NCBI GenBank assembly: GCA_013816445.1
Contig: JACDEK010000048.1
Location: 1-6,748, forward strand
Length of the DNA stretch: 6,748 bases
Direction: 5' to 3'
From: Candidatus Saccharimonadota bacterium
Lineage (GTDB): Bacteria; Patescibacteriota; Saccharimonadia; CAILAD01; BJGX01
Under the pieces are notes generated by a model that saw only the letters and a list, made by a program, of their open reading frames with translations, made no database searches and was not told the origin of the DNA. Of the stretch, positions 1 to 5,352 are shown in pieces (position 1 is the first letter of the stretch; each line of letters starts with the position of its first letter). Made by a program: the position numbers and the translations under genes.

Positions 1-312
1 GTTATGGTGTTGCCACGCATGACCACCAGCTTCTCGAATGAACAACACCGCACCGGGTTTTGGTATCAAACCATTCATAAATGAGCCTGAGTTCAATGAC
101 GAATGGAGTGAGGGGCTTGAGCCAATTTTACCTCGAGTACCACAATCAGGACACAACAAATCATTCTCGTTGTACATAACTAACTGAGAACTATCAAGAT
201 AAGCAGCTACAGCCCACACGAGCATTTTACAGGTATATGATGAATGACTAACGAGGGCAATTCTTTCACTAAAATCAGGCTTACTGACTTCAAAAGTAGC
301 TACATCGCCCAT
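1..312 (-). CDS. Hypothetical protein with CxxC motif, partial (C-terminus off the left edge)
   Basis: The minus strand is open without a stop from an ATG at 310-312 to the window edge, giving 104 residues. The start has a good ribosome site (GGGAG, 8 nt before ATG) that overlaps the end of the small ORF upstream, so the two are probably one transcript. I do not recognise the family. Visible features are a CPDCG motif near residues 54-58 that could be half of a zinc site, a Ser-rich stretch after it, and a segment rich in Gly, Trp and His (AGGHAWQHHN) at the edge. There is no signal peptide or clear membrane segment; residues 30-38 (MLVWAVAAY) are hydrophobic but too short. A second CxxC, if present, would lie beyond the edge. 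That this is a real gene is fairly likely from the open frame and ribosome site; its function is unknown. Confidence 0.6.
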   Translation of the reverse strand, partial: MGDVATFEVSKPDFSERIALVSHSSYTCKMLVWAVAAYLDSSQLVMYNENDLLCPDCGTRGKIGSSPSLHSSLNSGSFMNGLIPKPGAVLFIREAGGHAWQHHN

Positions 313-316
313 GCAG

Positions 317-415
317 TTATCTCCCTATCAATCGGTCTTCAACATCGCCAAGAGCCGCACCAATACTGGCCGCAGTTTGCAACAGAAGATCAATAGCAAC
401 AAAAACCAAATCCAT
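317..415 (-). CDS. Small ORF, 32 residues, leader or small protein
   Basis: An ATG at 413-415 begins a 32-codon frame ending in TAA at 317-319, four bases before the ATG of the next minus-strand gene. A purine-rich GAGGTGAG lies just upstream and is a plausible ribosome site. A good promoter (454-483) places the predicted transcript start about 30 nt before this ATG, so it would be the first coding frame of the mRNA. The peptide is hydrophobic in its first half (DLVFVAIDLLLQTAASIGAA) and charged at the end (GDVEDRLIGR). It could be a small membrane-associated or amphipathic peptide, or an upstream ORF that couples translation to the downstream gene. No family is recognised. The case rests on position, ribosome site and promoter; chance occurrence of a 32-codon frame is possible. 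Confidence 0.45.
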   Translation of the reverse strand: MDLVFVAIDLLLQTAASIGAALGDVEDRLIGR

Positions 416-453
416 TGCTCACCTCACTTCATAGTAGTAGGTACGTTAAATTC

Positions 454-483
454 ATTATGGCAGACATATAGCCACAAGCACAA
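454..483 (-). promoter_or_regulatory. Sigma-70-type promoter for the small ORF and CxxC gene
   Basis: On the minus strand a -35 box TTGTGC (478-483) and a -10 box CATAAT (454-459) are separated by 18 nt, and TG sits one base before the -10 box as in extended -10 promoters. The start would fall near 447, giving a leader of about 30 nt to the small ORF. It lies just downstream of glyA, whose 3' end shows no strong terminator, so readthrough from glyA is also possible. Confidence 0.5.
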
Positions 484-514
484 TGATTTTATTTAATTTT
501 TTATAATTACTTTA

Positions 515-1762
515 TTAAAAATACCATTTTAACTGAGATGACATATCTTTAGTAAAGCCTGCAACCGCCCCTTCGGTAGTATCGCCAGAAATAAGAGAGC
601 CGACTGCCACACCAAGCTCGCGGGCTTGTTCGGGTAGTATACCCCGGCTTGTTAGTGCCGCCATACCGAGGCGTAATCCACTTGGTCTCCATGGCGAACG
701 ATCATCATTAGGCACAGCATTACGGTTCGTAATAATACCAACTTTTTCAAGAAGAGTTTGTACATCTAGACTGTCGCATTTTTCAGGTAATTTAACAAGG
801 CAGAGATGATTTTGTGTTGCTGCCACAACCTCTTGATCCACTTCAATCAGACCAGTTTCTAAGCTACTAGTGTTCTGTAGTACATTTTGCATGTATTGCT
901 TAAAGTCAATTTTATCTGGATACACATCTTCGCCGGTAATTTCTAATAGTGACTGGCCAACAGCGGCGATCTGATTAAGATGCGGCCCACCGCTGGTACC
1001 GGGAAAAATAGTTTTATTGAGCGCTGACATATACTCATTCTTGGCAAAAATTAGTGCACTTCGGGGCCCACGCAGAGTCTTGTGTGTGGTAGTCACTACA
1101 AAGTCAGCCCCTTCACCATTACTTTTAAAAGGGCTATCGTGCAAGTCTGTGACGACTAACCCAGCTATATGACTGATGTCGGCTAACACCAAAGCTCCTG
1201 CTTCGTGAGCAAGCTTACATAGCTTAGCGAATTCATATTTACGTGGATAACTTGAAAAACCCAATATGACCAGCCGGGGTTTGGTTTCTTTCAGCTTATT
1301 CTTAAAGTCAACTTCATCAATTGCTAAGCCATGTTTTTTACTCATTAGGCTGTAATTAGTATATTTGAAAAACTTTAGATAACTACTAGTAGCATGTAAA
1401 TGACTCAAATGCCCACCACTTGCGAGATTAAGACTCAGTACAGTATCGCCTGGCTCAAGAACTGTAAAATACACCATGGCATTAGCAGGGCTACCAGATA
1501 GTACTTGCACATTTACACCATATTCACCGGTAGAATCAAATACTTCTAGGGCTTTTTTACCAACAAATTCTTCTAGCTCATCTGAAAAAACATTACCGGC
1601 ATAGTATCGCTTACCTGGGTAACCTTCAGCATATTTATCATTCCATACTGACCCAAGTAACTGAAGAGTTTTGGGGCTAGGGTAGTTTTCAGAAGCAATA
1701 AGATTGAGGGTATTTTTTTGCCGCTCTGATTCTTTATGGGTCAATTGTTCTAAATAGTTCAT
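515..1762 (-). CDS. glyA: Serine hydroxymethyltransferase
   Basis: This PLP enzyme converts serine and tetrahydrofolate to glycine and 5,10-methylene-tetrahydrofolate, the one-carbon donor that ThyA uses. The 415-residue product is the normal bacterial length. Family landmarks are LIASEN (21-26), EGYPGKRYYAG (46-56), SGSPAN (89-94), ADISHIAGL (194-202), the PLP lysine in THKTLRGPR (K228), FPGTSGGP (253-260) and SGLRLG (361-366). Several usually conserved positions differ: VLSGSPAN replaces the common PHSGSQAN, and RLGMAALTSRG replaces RIGTPAxTTRG, so it is a divergent member. The ATG at 1760-1762 was chosen because the family begins there. The frame extends upstream through repeat sequence, and an ATG at 1789 would add 9 residues. 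There is no well-placed ribosome site; a purine run ends about 15 nt away. It ends with tandem TAATAA. Confidence 0.95.
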   Translation of the reverse strand: MNYLEQLTHKESERQKNTLNLIASENYPSPKTLQLLGSVWNDKYAEGYPGKRYYAGNVFSDELEEFVGKKALEVFDSTGEYGVNVQVLSGSPANAMVYFTVLEPGDTVLSLNLASGGHLSHLHATSSYLKFFKYTNYSLMSKKHGLAIDEVDFKNKLKETKPRLVILGFSSYPRKYEFAKLCKLAHEAGALVLADISHIAGLVVTDLHDSPFKSNGEGADFVVTTTHKTLRGPRSALIFAKNEYMSALNKTIFPGTSGGPHLNQIAAVGQSLLEITGEDVYPDKIDFKQYMQNVLQNTSSLETGLIEVDQEVVAATQNHLCLVKLPEKCDSLDVQTLLEKVGIITNRNAVPNDDRSPWRPSGLRLGMAALTSRGILPEQARELGVAVGSLISGDTTEGAVAGFTKDMSSQLKWYF

Positions 1763-1769
1763 ATTTGTT

Positions 1770-1775
1770 ATTATA
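1770..1775 (-). promoter_or_regulatory. Candidate glyA -10 box (TATAAT)
   Basis: A perfect TATAAT on the minus strand ends 7 nt before the glyA ATG, so initiation there would give an almost leaderless mRNA. That would fit the lack of a ribosome site. The matching -35 region would lie in the neighbouring REP-like repeat and is poor. The promoter at 1842-1870 is an alternative. Confidence 0.3.
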
Positions 1776-1782
1776 CACTCTT

Positions 1783-1884
1783 CCGTCATCCCGTACCGAA
1801 AGTCTGCTGCGACGGACGCTTCGGGTACGGGATCTAGGCTAATTATTTTCTGTTCTAGACCCTGAATCAAGTTCAGGATGACGG
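1783..1884. repeat. Inverted pair of REP-like palindromic elements
   Basis: Two elements face each other. Element A (1783-1838) reads CCGTCATCC, then a hairpin with 10-bp arms (1788-1797 with 1824-1833, ATCCCGTACC), then GGATCTAGG. Element B (1853-1884), read on the minus strand, is CCGTCATCC, then a short hairpin (TGAA/TTCA core, arms 1861-1866 and 1872-1877), then GGGTCTAGA. The ends match while the hairpin cores differ, as expected of a dispersed REP/BIME-type family. Translated out of frame, element B encodes RHPELDSGS, a peptide often seen where such repeats are mistaken for genes. The pair sits between the NUDIX terminator and glyA and contains or abuts the candidate glyA promoters. Dispersal can only be shown from the whole genome. 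Confidence 0.75.
1842..1870 (-). promoter_or_regulatory. Candidate promoter for glyA within the repeat pair
   Basis: On the minus strand TTGATT (1865-1870) and AATAAT (1842-1847) are 17 nt apart. The -35 box lies in the hairpin of repeat B and the -10 box in the AT-rich linker between the two repeats. The transcript would carry repeat A as a structured leader before glyA. It competes with the TATAAT at 1770-1775; either or both could be used. Confidence 0.3.
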
Positions 1885-1892
1885 AGGGAGAG

Positions 1893-1923
1893 AATAGAAA
1901 AACCAGATAGTTGCCTATCTGGT
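1893..1923 (-). terminator. Rho-independent terminator of the NUDIX gene
   Basis: On the minus strand ACCAGATAG and CTATCTGGT (1915-1923 and 1902-1910) form a perfect 9-bp stem with a four-base GCAA loop, which is of the stable GNRA type. The stem runs directly into TTTT and then CTATTC. It begins 13 nt after the NUDIX stop codon, so it should separate that gene's transcript from glyA. Confidence 0.85.
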
Positions 1924-1935
1924 CTTGATTTACTA

Positions 1936-2430
1936 TTACTCCCACTGCGCAACTTCTTGAATTGCACGGCGCCCATACCAGCAAACATTATGAGGAATTC
2001 TGAAGCCAAAGGCCTCAGAATACTTGAGTTCACGCGGATCAAACCACCTGAGTTCAAAGTGTTCTCTCTCGGCCAAGACCTCATTTCTTTCGGCGGTTCT
2101 GCCAAAGTAAACAAATGCCATATGCCGATGACCAGGAGCATATTCACTAGCTATAGCATGAATATCTACAAAGCGCGGCCTTGGCAAACCAACGGTTCCG
2201 GCCTGATGAAAGCCCGGTCGTTCGGCTTGAATTTCTACTTGTAAACCACACTCTTCATTAATTTCGCGCCAAAGCGCGGTTTCTGGATCTTCAGATGGTT
2301 CAATATGCCCACCAATTGGTACCCAAAAACCGAGTGCAATGTGGTGAGCAAGCAACACCCGCCGATCATTTACGATGTAACAAACAGCTGTGTAGTCAAT
2401 TCCGTTTGGCTCGGTATTGATGTGCGGCAC
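1936..2430 (-). CDS. NUDIX hydrolase
   Basis: NUDIX enzymes hydrolyse nucleoside diphosphates linked to another moiety, using divalent metal held by the NUDIX box. The full box GX5EX7REUXEEXGU is present at residues 41-63 (GHIEPSE then REINEECGL), with the usual beta strand FWVPIGG before it, so the enzyme should be active. The product has 164 residues. I chose the GTG at 2428-2430 because AAGGAG lies 6 nt before it; the frame extends 7 codons further to a TTG that would overlap that ribosome site. Substrate cannot be read from sequence: oxidised or non-canonical dNTPs, ADP-ribose and others are all possible. It is divergent from thyA and shares a 129-nt promoter region with it, which suggests but does not prove a role in the nucleotide pool. 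Confidence 0.9.
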   Translation of the reverse strand: MPHINTEPNGIDYTAVCYIVNDRRVLLAHHIALGFWVPIGGHIEPSEDPETALWREINEECGLQVEIQAERPGFHQAGTVGLPRPRFVDIHAIASEYAPGHRHMAFVYFGRTAERNEVLAEREHFELRWFDPRELKYSEAFGFRIPHNVCWYGRRAIQEVAQWE

Positions 2431-2436
2431 TGTATT

Positions 2437-2442
2437 CTCCTT
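2437..2442 (-). promoter_or_regulatory. Ribosome binding site deciding the NUDIX GTG start
   Basis: AAGGAG on the minus strand lies 6 nt before GTG at 2428-2430. It sits inside the longer open frame that could begin at TTG 2449-2451, so it favours the shorter 164-residue protein. Confidence 0.8.
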
Positions 2443-2458
2443 TTTTTCCAAGGCAAGG

Positions 2459-2500
2459 TACAGATTAGTCTTGAGTGTATAGTAGCTTTACAGATCAGTC
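2459..2500. repeat. Two 12-nt direct repeats, 30 nt apart, between NUDIX and thyA
   Basis: TACAGATTAGTC (2459-2470) and TACAGATCAGTC (2489-2500) match at 11 of 12 positions with a period of exactly 30 nt, close to three helical turns. The right copy overlaps the -35 boxes of both the thyA and NUDIX candidate promoters. This is the geometry of a regulator site controlling divergent genes, but no regulator is identified and chance duplication is possible. Confidence 0.4.
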
Positions 2501-2502
2501 AA
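2476..2502 (-). promoter_or_regulatory. Candidate NUDIX promoter
   Basis: On the minus strand TTGACT (2497-2502) and TATACA (2476-2481) are 15 nt apart, shorter than ideal. The -35 box lies within the spacer of the opposing thyA promoter, so the two polymerases would compete. Confidence 0.35.
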
Positions 2503-2516
2503 ACTTATAGTATGAT
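2487..2516 (+). promoter_or_regulatory. Sigma-70-type promoter for thyA-folA
   Basis: TTTACA (2487-2492) and TATGAT (2511-2516) are separated by 18 nt, each one mismatch from consensus. Transcription would start near 2523, giving a leader of under 40 nt before thyA. Confidence 0.55.
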
Positions 2517-2559
2517 CGAGCAGACCAGATTGGTGGACTTTGACAGAAAGGACTGCGCT

Positions 2560-3495
2560 ATGCAGTTTGAATATCTTCCTTTTGAAGAACGTTTTGAAAA
2601 TACTCAGTACCATGATGCTTTACAGGAAATCATTAACTACGGCACATGGTCTGAGCCAACCCGTCAGGGTCCACGCTGTTTAACTCGACTTGGGATACAA
2701 ATGCGTTTTGATTTACTCAGCGATGGTTTTCCTGTTATTACAGATCGTAGTATGAAAAGTTTTTGGCGTAAGCCAATCAACGAACTAGGCGCCATGATGA
2801 ATGGTGTGCATACCGTTGAGGGCTTCAAAGCTTGGGGTTGTGATTGGTGGGAATCTTGGGGATCTGAGGCAAAATGCTCTAAACGTGGCCTTCAGACAGG
2901 CGACATTGGCCCGTCTAGTTATGGGCCAGCTTTTCATAACTGGCCAGAAAATGATGGTAGTTTAACTTTCGATCAATTTGAACATTTACTTGCACAGATC
3001 GTTGAATTTCCTAATGACAGAACTCACCTAGTGAGTCCCTGGAATAGTGCCGGCCTTGCACGAGATAGTGGCAGAGTTAATCTTGCCACAATCGCACCAT
3101 GTCATGGTTGGGTACAGGTTCGTATTCTCAATGGAAAACTCAACCTACATATGAAACAACGTTCGGGTGATATGCCAATTGGTGTACCATCTAACCTTGT
3201 GCAATATGGTGCCCTAATGCTTCTTCTGTGTGAGATTACTGGTCTTGAACCAGGTGAATACATTCACTATGTGGTTGATGCACATATTTACGAAGACCAG
3301 ATTGAACACGTTGAGATGTTACTTCAAAGAAAGCCAAAACGTCTTCCAACAATTCACCTCGCTTGTGAGCTTAGTGATTTTGATTTGTCTTTGGCATGTG
3401 ATGACAAGCCAATTCATAGGCTACATAGTAATTTGTTTGAGCTAAGTGATTACAATCCACATCCGGCAATCCCTGGAATCCGAGTAGCGATCTGA
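2560..3495 (+). CDS. thyA: Thymidylate synthase (divergent, long form)
   Basis: The enzyme methylates dUMP to dTMP with 5,10-methylene-tetrahydrofolate, releasing dihydrofolate. Aligned by eye to E. coli ThyA, key residues are kept: phosphate-loop R35, E75, Y121 in GDIGPSSYG, nucleophile C181 in APCH, R201/S202/D204 in QRSGD, N212 (the Asn that selects dUMP over dCMP), H242/Y244 in DAHIYEDQ, and the C-terminal PHPAIPGIRVAI. At 311 residues it is about 47 longer than E. coli ThyA, with extra sequence near residues 98-112 and 264-290. The second of the paired phosphate-binding arginines supplied by the partner subunit appears to be T155 (DRTHLVSPWN against SRRIIVSAWN). ATG 2560 is chosen for its AAAGGA site 7 nt upstream and family length. 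The stop TGA overlaps the next gene's ribosome site. Confidence 0.93.
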   Translation: MQFEYLPFEERFENTQYHDALQEIINYGTWSEPTRQGPRCLTRLGIQMRFDLLSDGFPVITDRSMKSFWRKPINELGAMMNGVHTVEGFKAWGCDWWESWGSEAKCSKRGLQTGDIGPSSYGPAFHNWPENDGSLTFDQFEHLLAQIVEFPNDRTHLVSPWNSAGLARDSGRVNLATIAPCHGWVQVRILNGKLNLHMKQRSGDMPIGVPSNLVQYGALMLLLCEITGLEPGEYIHYVVDAHIYEDQIEHVEMLLQRKPKRLPTIHLACELSDFDLSLACDDKPIHRLHSNLFELSDYNPHPAIPGIRVAI

Positions 3496-3508
3496 AAGGA
3501 GAAAGCTT

Positions 3509-4492
3509 GTGATTACTGTAATTGCAGCAAGAAGTCGAAATCGAGTAATCGGTATTGATGATTCCCTTCCTTGGCATCTATCGTCAGACTTAAAGAGATT
3601 TAAAGATTTAACAATGGGACATACGGTCATTATGGGGCGTAAGACCTTTGAAAGTATTGGTCATGCTCTTCCTAATCGTCACAACATTGTTATTACGTCT
3701 GATATTCACCTGGATTTTGAGGGAATACAGCTCGCCGATACATTCCAGCGCGCTATATTGCTTGCAAATCTAAATAAAACTGAGATATTTGTAATTGGCG
3801 GTGAACGTATCTACGAATCTGCTCTCAATTCACCTCTTGTAGATGCAATTGAGTTAACTCTTGTAAATACACGAGTTGAAAATGGTGATGCATTTTTTCC
3901 TGTTACATTACCAGAACACTGGACTGTAGTTAATGAAGAAGTATTCTGTAAAGATGAGAATAATGACTATGATTATGCTTTTTTGCGATATGAGAGAACA
4001 CACGAATGGTCCAGATCAGGTCCTCTGCTTTACCTCCCTGCAGCTAGATTTGATGACCAAGCAGGTCATATGGAGGAAATCCTGAATGACGGTATCTGTC
4101 CATTCTGTCAGCAATGGCTTGGTTGGTACCACAAAAACCCGACCGAATTAGAAACCGAGCATTGGATTGTAACAAAGAATGATAATCCATATGTAGGTAC
4201 TTTGAATGACCTTTTGCTTATCCCTAAGGCACACACTGAAAATTTTCTACAGTTATCAGAAGATGAGCAAATAGATTTTTCAGTTGTAATAGCAGAAACT
4301 ATGCGCCACTTTAATCTCGGTCATTGTGCACTTGGCATGCGCTCAGGTGATATGAGCCGTACCGGTGGCAGTGTTGCTCATCTGCACGCCCACATTAAGG
4401 TTGGTGATACTGATAATCCCGACCACCAACCCATCAGATTTAAGATGAGTTCTGTGCCGAAACAAAACAAAGCCCCTACTAGTCTTCACTAG
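3509..4492 (+). CDS. folA: Dihydrofolate reductase fused to a HIT-family hydrolase domain
   Basis: Residues 1 to about 163 are a complete DHFR, which reduces the dihydrofolate made by ThyA with NADPH: IAARSRNRVIG, LPWHLSSDLKRFK with catalytic D27, VIMGRKTFESIG, R57 in LPNRHNI, VIGGERIY and GDAFFP. DHFR alone is about 160 residues. About 164 more follow without a break: a linker, CPFC (197-200), LLLIPKAHTENFLQLS (235-250) and the histidine triad HLHAHI (H291, H293, H295). These are marks of a HIT nucleotide hydrolase or transferase, with H293 the expected nucleophile. GTG 3509 has AAAGGAG 7 nt upstream, and only 13 nt separate it from thyA. An internal ATG at residue 188 (HMEEILNDG) could also yield free HIT protein, though its ribosome site is weak. 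The stop TAG lies in the terminator hairpin and is followed by a second TAG. Confidence 0.93.
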   Translation: MITVIAARSRNRVIGIDDSLPWHLSSDLKRFKDLTMGHTVIMGRKTFESIGHALPNRHNIVITSDIHLDFEGIQLADTFQRAILLANLNKTEIFVIGGERIYESALNSPLVDAIELTLVNTRVENGDAFFPVTLPEHWTVVNEEVFCKDENNDYDYAFLRYERTHEWSRSGPLLYLPAARFDDQAGHMEEILNDGICPFCQQWLGWYHKNPTELETEHWIVTKNDNPYVGTLNDLLLIPKAHTENFLQLSEDEQIDFSVVIAETMRHFNLGHCALGMRSGDMSRTGGSVAHLHAHIKVGDTDNPDHQPIRFKMSSVPKQNKAPTSLH

Positions 4493-4505
4493 TAGGGGTA
4501 TTTTT
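4472..4505. terminator. Bidirectional rho-independent terminator between folA and the deaminase gene
   Basis: CCCCTACTAG (4473-4482) pairs perfectly with CTAGTAGGGG (4489-4498); a further T-A pair leaves a CTTC loop. On the plus strand TATTTTT follows; on the minus strand CTTTGTTTTG follows, so it can serve both convergent genes. The 3' arm holds the folA-HIT stop codon (4490-4492). Confidence 0.9.
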
Positions 4506-4509
4506 ACGC

Positions 4510-5352
4510 CTATTCGACAACACGAATAAGTTGAACATTATTCACTTTTAGAATTTCTTCTCCATCAAGCATGGCATATCCATCACGATAAAATACATTT
4601 GCAAAACCAGCCTCTGCTACAGCTTTTGCGCACCATGGACACGGAAATGTAGTAACAAATAAATCTGCACCATCGAGAGAAATGCCATGCCTGGCTGCCC
4701 TACTTACAATTCCCTGTTCAGTATGAAGAACAGTTGTAAGTTCAGCATTCAAACCTTTTTTAAAGTTTGATCTCGGATCTCCAACATGGTACGGATTCAT
4801 ACCAACTGGTTCTGACTGATTAAACATTGTTAGCTCTTCAACAACCTCGCCATTACGGACTACCAGTCCACCGATCTGACGCCACCAATCTGGGCTTTTT
4901 TGTGCCAGCTGATCACAACGAGCAATCATACGCTTAGCAAACTCAGCACTTGTAACGATTTCGTCAGGATTTAGCTCAAACTCTTCAGTAGTACGCTTTT
5001 TATCGTAGCGCAAAAATACATTTACAAATTCTACTTCACATCCATTGAGAAACTGCTTTGCAAATTCATGACTTACATCTTCATCAGGCATTATAAACCT
5101 AGTATATTTTTCATCAACATCCAAGCTTGATGTAATTAAATTTGTTACTATCAAAATAGGATGAACAAATTTTGCCAATAACATATGAATTGTTTCAGCA
5201 CCAACTGCACGTAAGTCTTTTCGCAGAGTCGGTACGAGCTCAATAGCCAATTTGTTATCAATCAAAAACAGAGCGTCAATTTCTTGACTGTCAATTAGCT
5301 CTAAATAGGTCTTGTGAATGACCGGCATATACAGCACAAGTGCCGTACTCAT
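4510..5352 (-). CDS. dCMP-deaminase-like protein with extra N-terminal domain
   Basis: The C-terminal half (about 155-280) is a cytidine/deoxycytidylate deaminase fold: GGLVVRNGEVVEE, HTE (H210, catalytic E212), PCPWC (C238, C241 as zinc ligands) and NVFYRDGYAMLDGEEIL. All zinc and proton-shuttle residues are present. The layout resembles dCMP deaminases, which make dUMP for ThyA, but tRNA or other nucleotide substrates are not excluded. The first 135 or so residues are not part of that family. They show strand-helix alternation (ALVLYMPVIHKTYLELI, IDALFLIDNKLA, HPILIVTN), and I infer a decayed HIGH-type nucleotidyltransferase fold in which the second histidine of HxGH is Tyr (HKTY). That inference is weak. 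Typical dCMP deaminases are 130-190 residues, so 280 is long. ATG 5350-5352 overlaps the upstream stop as ATGA, with AAGGAG 5 nt before it. Confidence 0.85.
   Translation of the reverse strand: MSTALVLYMPVIHKTYLELIDSQEIDALFLIDNKLAIELVPTLRKDLRAVGAETIHMLLAKFVHPILIVTNLITSSLDVDEKYTRFIMPDEDVSHEFAKQFLNGCEVEFVNVFLRYDKKRTTEEFELNPDEIVTSAEFAKRMIARCDQLAQKSPDWWRQIGGLVVRNGEVVEELTMFNQSEPVGMNPYHVGDPRSNFKKGLNAELTTVLHTEQGIVSRAARHGISLDGADLFVTTFPCPWCAKAVAEAGFANVFYRDGYAMLDGEEILKVNNVQLIRVVE

Noticed and set aside
311..496. Plus-strand 61-codon frame opposite the small ORF
   Set aside because: It has no ribosome site, its composition is not protein-like, and it is antisense to the minus-strand promoter, small ORF and gene start.
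487..514. AT-rich inverted repeat after glyA as a terminator
   Set aside because: The possible stem is only A-T pairs and very weak, so I do not call it a terminator.
1763..1984. N-terminal extension of glyA by 74 residues
   Set aside because: It translates the REP-like repeats and the NUDIX terminator, has no ribosome site, and exceeds the family's normal start.
1839..2147. Minus-strand 102-codon frame ending in RHPELDSGSRTENN
   Set aside because: It overlaps the NUDIX gene in another frame and ends in repeat sequence; this peptide is a typical artefact of such repeats.
1957..2244. Plus-strand 95-codon frame
   Set aside because: It is antisense to the NUDIX coding sequence, with no ribosome site or family features.
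2305..2559. Upstream extension of thyA
   Set aside because: It would run through the opposing NUDIX gene and the promoter region; the ATG at 2560 has a strong ribosome site and fits the family start.
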